Made by a program: the position numbers and the translations under genes. From assembly GCA_049324835.1 (NCBI GenBank), contig JBMOMT010000045.1, positions 1-64,000 of the forward strand: DNA of 64,000 nt. The letters run 5' to 3'. This stretch comes from JBMOMT01 sp049324835. Its GTDB lineage: Bacteria; Chloroflexota; Anaerolineae; CAYNKW01. Of this stretch, positions 36,311 to 45,028 are shown one piece after another. Each line of letters opens with the position of its first letter. Positions within the stretch are counted from its first letter, which is position 1. Below the pieces are notes generated by a model. It searched no databases. It worked only from the letters and a program-made list of their open reading frames with translations, and was not told the DNA's origin.

Positions 36311-37696
36311 CTACCGCGCGCCGAAACCAGCTCGCGGATCGGTGCGGCGAATGATGTCGCTCACTCGCTGCTGATTAAAGCCCTTAAAGCCTTCGCCCCG
36401 TTGGATGTTCTCCAGATGGCTGCCCACTGCTCCCTTTTCGGCGAACCGTGCCCGCTGGGCCTCATCGAGCTGGCCCATTTGGATCAATCGAGCCAGCCGC
36501 TCCGGGGTTACCTGCCAACGTTCACCCTGGGTAAAAGCCTGCTGCAAAAAAGAAAACTCGCTAAAGGGAGGCATCATCTCTACGTTCCATCCGATCAGAT
36601 CGGCTGTGACTGCATCAAAGTCGAACCGACCGGCCAGGTGGTGCAGCCCTGCCTCCAGCATCGATTCGCCGTGAAGGGCGCACCACAAACCCACCGTGCC
36701 CAACTCCTGACGAAAAGGCAGTGTTCGACGGGTGAAATCACTCGCCACCTCGTCGGGGGCCAGGTCCACATCGGCAAAAACGGCAAAACGGCAGACCGGT
36801 TGCTCCATCACCTGCGCGCCCCAGCCCGCCTCGGCCCCGGCGTAAAAACGCTCGCGGGCATAAAAGCCCAGGGTTTCGAGAATCTGGATCAGCAGCGGAA
36901 AAACGTCGCGTGAGCTGCGAAAAGTGTGATGATCGTGGTTGGCCCAGCCCAAGCCCAGCGCCTCCTGCCGCGCTTTTTGCACCTGTCCGGCCCGATTGCG
37001 CCGCTGCCAGTGGGCCCTTTCGACCTCGAACGCGATCCAGGCGGCGGTGTCGGTGCCCACCTCGCCGGCCAGCCACCGGGCCAGTTCCAGTGTATGGGCC
37101 ATGCCCTGGCGGGCATCGTCGAAATGGCGGCGCCGTGTGGCCCACTTTTCAGAGGCCGCCAGGTAGCGGTGCGCATAATCGGGCGGCATCTGGAGCGGCA
37201 CAAACCCCGCATGGCCGCGTCGCTCCACGGCCCACATCACCCGGCCATCGGCCTGCCACACACAAGCCCGGCGATAGGGACTCAGCGGGCTACCTTCGAT
37301 GGACACCGCTGCGTGCTGTGTCATCAAAAAACGATCCAGCCGTTCTACCTGTATCGCCGCCGCCACTACCTCGCCCGGTGGAATATCCGTCTGGCGGCGC
37401 AGCACCAGCCTGGGAAAGATGGCGCGGGGATGGTGATAAACCGCGTCGCCCGGATCGGCCGGCGCGTCCTCGACCTCGAAGCCCAGGTCGGCCAGCCGCC
37501 CCCGTAATGCGTCGCCATCGGCCAGCACCAGGTGATCCAACCAGTCGAACAATCGGCTGCTGGTGCGGGCCAGCAAGGCCCGTTCCAGAGCCTGAGCCTG
37601 GGGTGCAACGGACACAAACTGCGCCAGGGCCTCTGTCACAAAGGTTTCTGTCTCAGCATAACGCAGCCACACCCATTGGTTCGTCTGTATCGTCAT
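36311..37696 (-). CDS. Protein of unknown function, 461 residues
   Basis: I do not recognise this protein. It is soluble, rich in Trp, His, Phe and Arg, with no signal peptide, TM helix or common nucleotide motif. Segments such as FRSSRDVFPLLIQILETLGF, CRFAVFADVDLAPDEVASDF and MMPPFSEFSFLQQAF suggest a compact enzyme-like or binding fold. Codon use matches its neighbours and the frame is long and clean, so it is a real gene. It lies upstream of the PTP-like gene with a gap of about 110 nt, and downstream of the RND exporter. Confidence 0.7.
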   Translation of the reverse strand: MTIQTNQWVWLRYAETETFVTEALAQFVSVAPQAQALERALLARTSSRLFDWLDHLVLADGDALRGRLADLGFEVEDAPADPGDAVYHHPRAIFPRLVLRRQTDIPPGEVVAAAIQVERLDRFLMTQHAAVSIEGSPLSPYRRACVWQADGRVMWAVERRGHAGFVPLQMPPDYAHRYLAASEKWATRRRHFDDARQGMAHTLELARWLAGEVGTDTAAWIAFEVERAHWQRRNRAGQVQKARQEALGLGWANHDHHTFRSSRDVFPLLIQILETLGFYARERFYAGAEAGWGAQVMEQPVCRFAVFADVDLAPDEVASDFTRRTLPFRQELGTVGLWCALHGESMLEAGLHHLAGRFDFDAVTADLIGWNVEMMPPFSEFSFLQQAFTQGERWQVTPERLARLIQMGQLDEAQRARFAEKGAVGSHLENIQRGEGFKGFNQQRVSDIIRRTDPRAGFGAR

Positions 37697-37792
37697 ATTG
37701 AGGTCCTTTCATCACATCCCACTCGAAACCAATGAGGCCCAGAGCGATAGGAACGCCTCAAACATCCGGGCATTTCCAATGGATGATACAAC

Positions 37793-37836
37793 ATCCTCCT
37801 GCAGGCCAGCGGCAGAGACGACCACTGCAGGAGGAT
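37793..37836. repeat. Perfect inverted repeat after the RND gene
   Basis: Arms of 12 nt (37793-37804 and 37825-37836), perfect, with a 20-nt loop. It lies 30-73 nt past the RND stop on the minus strand. No T-run follows, so it may be an RNA-stabilising stem or a Rho-linked end rather than an intrinsic terminator. Confidence 0.55.
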
Positions 37837-37865
37837 GCCATCGGTTCACCCAAAAGAGCTCGAAT

Positions 37866-40800
37866 CTACTCGCGGTGCGTGAGCCTCCGAACTATTTCTT
37901 CGGACAGACTATAGGCCACCGGCACGATCAGCAGGGTGAGTAAAGTGCTGGTGAGCAACCCACCAATGACCACTGTCGCCAACTCGGCTGCGATGAGCGC
38001 GCCCTCGGTCAGGCCCAACGCCAGCGGCACCAGAGCCAGTATGGCCGCCAGGGCCGTCATCCAGATGGGCCGCAGCCGCGTGCGGCCGCCTTCGATCAGC
38101 GCATCGTAGGCATTCATACCGCGCCAGCGACGGTTCTGCTGTACCCGTTCCAGCAGCACGATGGCATTGGTCACCACCACTCCCACCAGCATCATCAGAC
38201 CGATCATGGCCGAGATGCCCAGCACCCGATCGGTAACAGCCAGGCCCAGCGCCGCACCCACCACCGCCAGCGGCAGACTGAACAGGATGGTAAAGGGGTG
38301 AACGAACGAGCGAAAGGTGAGCGCCATCACCAGGTAGACGACGACGATCGAGATGGCCAGCGCTCGACCCATGTCGGCAAAGCCTTTGGTCTGCTCGCGG
38401 GTCTCGAAACCCTCTGTGATCTCGAGGCTGGCCGGCAAGTCCAGGCCAGCCACTGCCGACTTGGCCCGAGCCGTCACGCCCATCGTATCGCGCGTTTCCA
38501 GCTCGGCAGAGTAAGCCGCTGCCGGCTTGCCATCGATGCGCATGATCATCTCACCGCCGGACAGGTTGCTGGAGACATTGGTCAGGCCATCGATCTCACT
38601 CAAAGTGGCGATCACCTGATCGTTAACCGCTGCCAGATCGTCGGCGTTGCCGGTGAGCACCAGGCCAAAGCCGCCAAAACCCGATGAGGCGATATCGGCC
38701 GCCGAGACGATGACGTTCTCCGGCCCAAAGATACGCTCGGCCTGGGCGCGGATCTGAGGCGTGAGCCGCTCCAGATCGGCTTTAGAAACTGGCGAGATGC
38801 TCAGATTGGCAGCGCTCTGATCGATCCCAGTGCCAAAAAACGCCTCCATCGACATGCCACTGCCCGATCCGACCTCGGTCTCATAAACCTCGATACCCTC
38901 CAGCGTGACCAGGTAAGCCTCCAGCTCACGCACCAGGTCATCCGTCTCGGCCATGGTGGTACCGTTGGGCAAGTCGATGGCGACATTGATCGAAGGCTCG
39001 CCCAGTGAAGGGATGAACGCCTGAGGACGCTGGCTCATCAGCCATAGGCTGCCCAAAAAGAGCGCAGTGGCAACCACCAACGTCCAGAAACGGTGGCCCA
39101 GCGCCCATCGAAGCAAAGGGGTGTAGGCGCGTTGCATCCAGGTCTCTTGGGCAGGCGGCATGTGTTCCTTGCGGATAAAGAGAAAAGCCAGCACCGGCAC
39201 CACCGTGATGGCCACCACAAAGCTGGCGCCCAGGGCGTAGGTCACGGTGAGGCCAAAGGGCATAAAGAACTCACCCACCAGTCCACCGATGAGACCCAGC
39301 GGCAAAAAGACAATGACCGTGGTCACGGTGCTGGCAAAGATGGCGATGGCCACATCGCGTGTGCCACCGACCACTGCCTCCCAGCGATCATCGCCGCGTT
39401 GGATGCGGCGGTAGATGTTTTCCAGCACCACGATCGAGTCATCGACCACACGGCCTACAGCCACAGTCATGCCGCTCAGAGTCATGATGTTAAGGGTCAT
39501 GCCTGCCGGAACGGTGCGCGCAACCAGCATCGCCACCGCACCCAGCACCGGCACACCGGCAGCCGCGTCGGCCATGGCCTTCAAACCCGGATGCAACAGC
39601 GGCATCCAGCGCATGATCGCAAAACCGATGAACACCGACAGCGGGATGCTCACCGCCGTCACCAGCGTGCTGCGCCAACTGAGCATATACCTGCCGTTGA
39701 TAAAACCGCTGAGAAAGATCAAAATCACCACCACAGCAAAAGCAGCACCCAGCGCACCCTCGCGGGCCACGCCACTGATGCTCTCCTCGATGAAACTGCT
39801 TTGCTCAAAAGCCACTTCAAAGTGGATATCGCCGTTGCTGCTTTCCAACCTGTCCAATTCGTCAAAGATGGCGTGAGCCACCTGTACGGTGTTCTGGTCG
39901 CCCGCCTTGAAAAAGACCAGCGACACACTGGGGTCGCCGTTGGTGCGGTTGATGGTGGCCTCTGGGATAAAAACCGTCACTGTGCCGGCAGCGATGCCCG
40001 CCAATTCCTGGCGCAGTTCTGGCTCCAGCGTCGCCACAAAGTCCTCCGGCAGCGCAGCCAACACCTCCGGCGAAAGCAGGCGCAACGTGCCCGGATTCAG
40101 ACCCGGCAAAAACCCGGCATCCTGATCTGCCAGCCACAAGATAACATCCGGCGTCAGATCGCCCAGTAATTCCGGGGCGTTGGGCATGGCCCCCATCTCG
40201 AGCAGCAGGTTCAGCAACTCGGCTGCCGTGACGCCAAAGGGATTCTTGAGCAGATCCGCCGCCGTTTCAAAAGTCACCTGCACCGGTGAATCGCTCTGGG
40301 GGGGCTGGCGCCACGACTCTGGTAAAAGTGGCGCTTCGGCGGCAAGTTGAGCGGCCTCCTCAGCCTCCTTCTTGGCCGCAGCGCCCAGACCACCGGCCGG
40401 GGCGGCCAACGCTTCGAGCTCGGCGCGCAGGTCGTCGGGCAGGCCGGCGATGAAATCCTGCGGCAGCCAGGCCAGCGCCTCCGGCGAGAGGCTCTTGAGA
40501 TGATGCGGTGTGAGTGTATCCAAAAGCTGCGGCGCTACGCCCACCACGCCTCGCAAAACCTCGACCGTGATATCCTGGGCCTTTTCCAGGGCAATGCCCT
40601 GCTGCTGTCCGGCTAGGCGCCACATCTCCGGCAACCGATCCGGATCGACGGTGGCTTCAGGCGTGGCATCGGCTGTTGCCGCTTTTGCCCGAGCGATCAA
40701 CTCGGCCACGTCACCGGCGATTTCGGGGGCAACATATTCCAACGCCGAATCGGGCACGGCGGCCAGCGCCTCTGGCGCCAGCGCCTGCCACATCTCGAGC

Positions 40801-41942
40801 GTGAACAGAGCCAGCGCCTGCGGCTGAAACTGTGTCAGCATCTCGATCATTTGCGGCGTGATATCGGCGGTCGTTTCCAGTTTAAAGCCCATCTGGGCCG
40901 CCTGCGCCACCCATTCTTCCGGCAACGGCACCGGCTCCACGGCTGGAGCGCCAGGTTCGGGCGTCGAGACAGCCAGATAAACCCTGGCCCTGGCGATCAG
41001 ATCCATCACCTCGGAGGCGATGGCCGGATCGACGTACTGGAGAGCAACATCGGGCACGGCGGCCAGCACCTCTGGCGCCAGCGCCTGCCAGATGTCCCAC
41101 GTCACCTCTGCCAGACTCTGAGGCTGGAATTGGGCCAGCATGGCCATCATCTCAGGCGTAATATCGGCAGTGGTCTCCAGTGTGAGGTTCATGGCCTGGG
41201 CGGCTGCGGTCCACTCCTCTGGCAGGGCCACCGGTTCAACCGTGGGCCACGGCAGGGGAGTGCTCACCGCAGCCGGCTCGACAGTGCTGGTTGCGGTAGC
41301 CGTTGGCTCGGATGTTGGCGTAGGGGTAGCCGTCGGCTGCGGTGTAGGGGTCGGCGTGGGAGGCGGCGTGGGCGGCGGTTCGGTGGGTAGCTCTTGTCCA
41401 CCGCCAACCGAGATGCGCTCCACGCCAGGGATGGCATCCAACTCGGGAACGATGGACGATTCCACCAGCTCTTTCAATTCCGCCAGAGACAAGCTGCCCG
41501 ACGATACACTGGCCACCACCACCGGAATATCACCCAGGCTAAAGCTGAGCAACTCGGGTGAGTCGGCGCCTTCAGGCAGCGGTACGCTACCCAGCGCATC
41601 GTTGATCTCTGCTTTGAGTGCGGCCTGATCCAGACCAAACTCGGTGCGTAGACTGATGGCCACAAAACCCTGGCCCGTGCGGCTCTCGACGTTGACGATG
41701 CCATCGATGTCCTTGACCGCATCTTCCAGCGGAATGGCCAACTGCTCCAATGCCTGGTCGGCGCTCGCCCCCTGCCAGAAGCTCAAGGCCACCAGAGCCG
41801 GAAACTCGATGGGCGGCAAAAGCTCTTGATTGAGCTGCCCCAGCGCAACCACGCCCAGAATCAGAGCAACCACAGCGATCGTCAGGGTGATCCAGCGAAA
41901 CCGAAGAGAAAGCCGGGTGAGCCGGTCGAAGAACTTGGTCAT
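37866..41942 (-). CDS. RND-family exporter with large repeat insertion
   Basis: 1358 residues. The HAE1/AcrB-like frame is intact: a first TM helix, porter subdomains to about residue 180, TM segments resuming at about 730 (AVVVILIFLSGFI), the TM4-type motif GRVVDDSIVVLENI, and a second porter and TM half. Between porter strands (about 185-655) lies an insertion with a Thr/Pro linker and four repeats of about 100 residues, at about 240-320, 340-420, 437-510 and 541-650, marked by LPEEW, ADITPEMM, WQALAPEVLAAVPD and similar. Proton-driven export of drugs, lipids or metals is the family role. No membrane fusion protein gene is adjacent. It is cotranscribed with the MarR gene. Confidence 0.88.
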   Translation of the reverse strand: MTKFFDRLTRLSLRFRWITLTIAVVALILGVVALGQLNQELLPPIEFPALVALSFWQGASADQALEQLAIPLEDAVKDIDGIVNVESRTGQGFVAISLRTEFGLDQAALKAEINDALGSVPLPEGADSPELLSFSLGDIPVVVASVSSGSLSLAELKELVESSIVPELDAIPGVERISVGGGQELPTEPPPTPPPTPTPTPQPTATPTPTSEPTATATSTVEPAAVSTPLPWPTVEPVALPEEWTAAAQAMNLTLETTADITPEMMAMLAQFQPQSLAEVTWDIWQALAPEVLAAVPDVALQYVDPAIASEVMDLIARARVYLAVSTPEPGAPAVEPVPLPEEWVAQAAQMGFKLETTADITPQMIEMLTQFQPQALALFTLEMWQALAPEALAAVPDSALEYVAPEIAGDVAELIARAKAATADATPEATVDPDRLPEMWRLAGQQQGIALEKAQDITVEVLRGVVGVAPQLLDTLTPHHLKSLSPEALAWLPQDFIAGLPDDLRAELEALAAPAGGLGAAAKKEAEEAAQLAAEAPLLPESWRQPPQSDSPVQVTFETAADLLKNPFGVTAAELLNLLLEMGAMPNAPELLGDLTPDVILWLADQDAGFLPGLNPGTLRLLSPEVLAALPEDFVATLEPELRQELAGIAAGTVTVFIPEATINRTNGDPSVSLVFFKAGDQNTVQVAHAIFDELDRLESSNGDIHFEVAFEQSSFIEESISGVAREGALGAAFAVVVILIFLSGFINGRYMLSWRSTLVTAVSIPLSVFIGFAIMRWMPLLHPGLKAMADAAAGVPVLGAVAMLVARTVPAGMTLNIMTLSGMTVAVGRVVDDSIVVLENIYRRIQRGDDRWEAVVGGTRDVAIAIFASTVTTVIVFLPLGLIGGLVGEFFMPFGLTVTYALGASFVVAITVVPVLAFLFIRKEHMPPAQETWMQRAYTPLLRWALGHRFWTLVVATALFLGSLWLMSQRPQAFIPSLGEPSINVAIDLPNGTTMAETDDLVRELEAYLVTLEGIEVYETEVGSGSGMSMEAFFGTGIDQSAANLSISPVSKADLERLTPQIRAQAERIFGPENVIVSAADIASSGFGGFGLVLTGNADDLAAVNDQVIATLSEIDGLTNVSSNLSGGEMIMRIDGKPAAAYSAELETRDTMGVTARAKSAVAGLDLPASLEITEGFETREQTKGFADMGRALAISIVVVYLVMALTFRSFVHPFTILFSLPLAVVGAALGLAVTDRVLGISAMIGLMMLVGVVVTNAIVLLERVQQNRRWRGMNAYDALIEGGRTRLRPIWMTALAAILALVPLALGLTEGALIAAELATVVIGGLLTSTLLTLLIVPVAYSLSEEIVRRLTHRE

Positions 41943-41985
41943 GGTGTAGCTCCTGAGAAATTGGAATGTGGGGCCAAAGAGGCGA

Positions 41986-42423
41986 TCAGGTCAGGATCTG
42001 AACGAGCATGTCGAGCGCTGCCGTGATCTGTTGCGGCTGGTCTCCGGTCAACTGAGCCAGAGATTTCGCCAGATTGCGGCGCACCACTTCACGGGTGCGC
42101 TCCTGGATCTCGTTGCCCTTGGGCGTGAGACTGAGAGGCTTGCGGCGATGATCGCCCTCCGGAGGGTTTCTCTCGATCCAGCCCCTCTCAACCAAAATAC
42201 TGATCATCTTGCTCATACTGGGCTTGGAGACACCCCACTCTCGGGAAAGCTCGGTCAGGGTAGATGTTTCACGGCTCAGGAGCGACAAAAGCCCAAATTG
42301 AGCCCAGGTGATCTTGGTCGGCAGATCACCCTGCCAGCGGTTCCACAATCCCCGCACAATGATGGGGATATTGGTTACAATCTGATCGGCGCATTCAAAA
42401 GTCGACGGTTTGATGTCTTCCAT
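41986..42423 (-). CDS. MarR-family transcriptional regulator
   Basis: 145 residues from ATG 42423, which follows a near-perfect GGAGGTGAT site. The winged helix is clear: TLTELSREWGVSKPSMSKMISILVERGWIER, then the wing with PEGDHRRKPLSLTPKG. MarR proteins usually repress an adjacent exporter and release DNA on binding a phenolic or drug ligand. It precedes the RND gene by 43 nt and probably represses both from a near-palindrome in its promoter. Confidence 0.9.
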   Translation of the reverse strand: MEDIKPSTFECADQIVTNIPIIVRGLWNRWQGDLPTKITWAQFGLLSLLSRETSTLTELSREWGVSKPSMSKMISILVERGWIERNPPEGDHRRKPLSLTPKGNEIQERTREVVRRNLAKSLAQLTGDQPQQITAALDMLVQILT

Positions 42424-42445
42424 GTGTTCATCACCTCCAAATTGG

Positions 42446-42485
42446 TTAGCCCGGTTAATTATAAGCACTTCAGGGTATTTGTCAA
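42446..42485 (-). promoter_or_regulatory. marR-RND promoter with candidate operator
   Basis: Minus strand: -35 TTGACA (42480-42485), 16-bp spacer, -10 TATAAT (42458-42463). A 13-nt near-palindrome, TTAACCGGGCTAA on the minus strand (42446-42458), overlaps the start site and is a candidate MarR operator. It is divergent from the hexuronate promoter, with the two -35 boxes 22 bp apart. Confidence 0.75.
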
Positions 42486-42507
42486 ATCCTGCCCCTGTTT
42501 TGTCCAC

Positions 42508-42559
42508 TTGACTTCCCTAACAAAACCATTATAATGTTAGCGATAACGTTAGCGCTAAC
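42508..42559 (+). promoter_or_regulatory. Hexuronate operon promoter with two abutting LacI-type operators
   Basis: -35 TTGACT (42508-42513), 16-bp spacer, -10 TATAAT (42530-42535). Directly after it lie two contiguous 12-bp sites: GTTAGCGATAAC (42536-42547) and GTTAGCGCTAAC (42548-42559). The second is a perfect palindrome with a central CG step of the LacI/GalR type and the first differs at one base. A repressor bound here would block the start site. No LacI-family gene is in the window. Confidence 0.85.
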
Positions 42560-42594
42560 GAACCCCATCACAACCGTAAAACAGGAGAGTGCGC

Positions 42595-44151
42595 ATGTTA
42601 GTGCCACAACTACCCGGCCTGATTCCCTACACTTCCTCGGTGAGCCAGGCCGAAGGCGCAACTTTTTTTCTGGCCCAAACTCAAACCGGAAAACGCCTGA
42701 TCATCCTGGGCCAGACTGCTGATTTTGAAGGCCTTCGTGACGTCTCGAGCGGAGCGCTGATCTGTGGCCTCACACCGGCCAACGCCGCCGCCTTGCGCGC
42801 CCGCCTGCCCTGGCTGCGGCCCGTCCCGTTGGGCACAAAAACCTCGGCCGGCTTTGGCGACCGGCTGGGCCTGGCGACGCCGGGTCACATCCGGGCGGTG
42901 CGCGGCACCCTTCGACCAGGCTCAGGGCAGGCGGGCATCGCCCTTCGACCAGGCTCAGGGCAGGCGGGCATCGCCCCCATCTTTGCCCAGCAATCGGTGC
43001 GCGAGAACGCCCGCACCGGCCGCACGCCGCAGCAGGTGCTGGACGACGCCACCTGGGGCGTCTTTCAGGCCGGCTGGCGCGAACCGTGGGGCGCCGACGC
43101 CGATCACCTCAAAACGCCCGCCGACGTGGCGCCCTTTGTCGCCGCCGGTTACACCTTTTTCACCATCGACCCCGGCGATCACGTCGACAACGCTGCCCAC
43201 ACCGACGACAAAACGGCGCTGGTGCAAAAGGTGGCCGCCCTGCCCTGGGATACCCTGGCAAGCTCGCCGGAGGCGCTCTACCAAAGCTTGCTGGCTCAGC
43301 CGGTGGCGCTGGAGGGATTCACCCTGGCGTTCGACGAGATCAGACTGCTGCGGGCGGCGGCCAAATACGGCCGCGCCGTGGCCCACGCCGCGCGCATGCA
43401 GGCCCACATCGCCAGGCTGATGGGCGACCGCTCCCCTTCGACCGGCTCAGGGCAAGTATTCGATCTGGAGGTCTCGGTGGATGAAACCGAAACGCCCACC
43501 TCGGTACACGAGCATTTCTACATCGCCAGCGAGCTCGAGCGGCTGGGCGTGGGGTGGGTCAGCCTGGCGCCGCGCTTTGTAGGCCGTTTCGAAAAGGGCG
43601 TCGATTACATCGGCAGTCTCGATGAATTCGAGGCCGAGATGGCCCGTCACGCGGCGGTGGCCCGTTTCTTTGGCGGCTACAAACTCAGCCTGCACTCCGG
43701 CTCGGATAAATTCAGCATCTATGCCATCGCCGCGAAACACACCGGCGGGCGGGTGCATCTCAAAACGGCCGGCACCAGCTATCTGGAGGCGCTGCGCGTC
43801 ATGAGCCGCGTGGAGCCGGGCTTTTTCCGCGAGGTGCTGGCCTTTGCCCGCAGCCGCTACGAAACCGACCGGGCCACCTATCACGTTTCGGCGCAACTGG
43901 CCCAAGTCGCCGCGCCGGAGGCCCTGGCCGATGCCGCACTGCCCGCCCTGCTGGATCAGTTCGATGCGCGGCAGGTGCTGCACGTCACCTTTGGCTCGGT
44001 GCTGGATCGGTTTGGCGACCGGCTCAAGGCCGCGCTGACCACCCACGAAGCGGCGTACGAAGCGACGCTGGCGGCCCATTTCGAGAAGCACCTGAGGCCG
44101 TTCCAGAAGCAGATCGACGAATCGAAAAATCAGCAAATCGGGCAAACCTGA
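42595..44151 (+). CDS. uxaE: Tagaturonate/fructuronate epimerase (UxaE family)
   Basis: 518 residues. The C-terminal half has the family stretch VSVDETETPTSVHEHFYIA, WVSLAPRFVGRFEKGVDYIG and GGYKLSLHSGSDKFSIYAI, which I associate with UxaE, the epimerase joining galacturonate and glucuronate branches by converting D-tagaturonate to D-fructuronate. It is longer than the roughly 480-residue norm, because a 33-nt repeat in tandem (42908-42973) and a related short element (43434-43454) are inserted in frame. Start ATG 42595 follows AGGAGAG; GTG 42589 is less likely. First gene of a six-gene operon. Confidence 0.82.
   Translation: MLVPQLPGLIPYTSSVSQAEGATFFLAQTQTGKRLIILGQTADFEGLRDVSSGALICGLTPANAAALRARLPWLRPVPLGTKTSAGFGDRLGLATPGHIRAVRGTLRPGSGQAGIALRPGSGQAGIAPIFAQQSVRENARTGRTPQQVLDDATWGVFQAGWREPWGADADHLKTPADVAPFVAAGYTFFTIDPGDHVDNAAHTDDKTALVQKVAALPWDTLASSPEALYQSLLAQPVALEGFTLAFDEIRLLRAAAKYGRAVAHAARMQAHIARLMGDRSPSTGSGQVFDLEVSVDETETPTSVHEHFYIASELERLGVGWVSLAPRFVGRFEKGVDYIGSLDEFEAEMARHAAVARFFGGYKLSLHSGSDKFSIYAIAAKHTGGRVHLKTAGTSYLEALRVMSRVEPGFFREVLAFARSRYETDRATYHVSAQLAQVAAPEALADAALPALLDQFDARQVLHVTFGSVLDRFGDRLKAALTTHEAAYEATLAAHFEKHLRPFQKQIDESKNQQIGQT
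42908..42973 (+). repeat. 33-nt tandem duplication inside uxaE (REP-like)
   Basis: Two exact head-to-tail copies of a 33-nt unit (42908-42940, 42941-42973) adding 11 residues each (LRPGSGQAGIA). The unit begins CCCTTCGACCAGGCTCAGGG, a short dispersed repeat type common in some bacterial genomes. Confidence 0.85.
43434..43454 (+). repeat. Third copy of the REP-like core inside uxaE
   Basis: CCCTTCGACCGGCTCAGGGC occurs here, differing by one missing base from the core at 42908 and 42941. It encodes the loop SPSTGSGQ ahead of the conserved DLEVSVDE segment and keeps the frame open. Confidence 0.75.
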
Positions 44152-44161
44152 GAGGAAAGAG

Positions 44162-44995
44162 ATGAAAGAAAGTGATTGGGACGCGTTTTTTGGTTTGAAG
44201 GGCAAAGTAGCCGTCGTCACGGGCGGCGGTGGGGTGCTGTGCGGCGCGATGAGCCGCGCCCTGGGCCGGGCCGGCGCCAGGGTCGCCGTGTTGGACCTGT
44301 TCCCAGAAGCGGCGCAAAAGGTGGTCGACGACATCCGCGCCGACGGCAGCAAAGCCACGGCCATCCAATGCGACGTGCTGGACAGGGCCAGCATCGAGGC
44401 GGCGCGTGATGCCGTGCTGCAAGAATACGGCCGGGTCGATATACTCATCAACGGCGCGGGAGGCAACAAAAAGCAGGCCACCACCAGCGCCGATCTATCT
44501 TTCTTTGACCTGCCCGCCGACGCGGCGCAGTGGGTGTTCAACCTGAACTTTTTGGGCACGCTGCTGCCCAGCCAGGTGTTCGGCAAACGGATGGTTGAGC
44601 AGGGCCAGGGGGCGATCCTGAACGTCTCGTCGATGAACGCTTTTCGCCCGCTGACGCGCATCCCGGCTTATTCTGCGGCCAAGGCGGCGGTGAGCAACTT
44701 TACGCAGTGGCTGGCGGTGCACATGGCCCAGGAATACTCGCCGCACATCCGCGTCAACGCCATCGCGCCCGGCTTCTTTTTGACCGAGCAGAACCGCTTT
44801 CTGCTGACCGACGAGGCCAGCGGCGAGCTGACCCCTCGCGGCCAGACGATCATCGATCACACGCCCATGGGCCGCTTCGGCGACGCCCAGGATCTGCTGG
44901 GCACGACCCTGTGGCTGCTCTCGCCCGCCTCGGCTTTTGTGACCGGCGTCGTGGTGCCGGTGGATGGCGGCTTTAGCGCCTTTAGCGGCGTGTGA
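44162..44995 (+). CDS. SDR-family fructuronate reductase / mannonate oxidoreductase
   Basis: 277 residues, a classical short-chain dehydrogenase. The NAD(P)-binding loop is TGGGGVLCGAMS, the catalytic residues appear as Ser in NVSSMNAF and Tyr-x-x-x-Lys in YSAAK, and the C-terminus VPVDGGFSAFSGV is typical. Length and the N-terminal FFGLKGKVAVVTGG resemble the SDR-type UxuB/YjmF enzymes that reduce D-fructuronate to D-mannonate. Position directly after uxaE supports that substrate. A GAGGAAAGAG site precedes the ATG. Confidence 0.85.
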   Translation: MKESDWDAFFGLKGKVAVVTGGGGVLCGAMSRALGRAGARVAVLDLFPEAAQKVVDDIRADGSKATAIQCDVLDRASIEAARDAVLQEYGRVDILINGAGGNKKQATTSADLSFFDLPADAAQWVFNLNFLGTLLPSQVFGKRMVEQGQGAILNVSSMNAFRPLTRIPAYSAAKAAVSNFTQWLAVHMAQEYSPHIRVNAIAPGFFLTEQNRFLLTDEASGELTPRGQTIIDHTPMGRFGDAQDLLGTTLWLLSPASAFVTGVVVPVDGGFSAFSGV

Positions 44996-45028
44996 ACAAA
45001 ACGGTAAATCGGCAAATTTGGAGGGAAC

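Noticed and set aside
42908..43454. CRISPR-like array
   Set aside because: Only two adjacent copies and one distant core, no spacers of regular size, and all within a coding frame.
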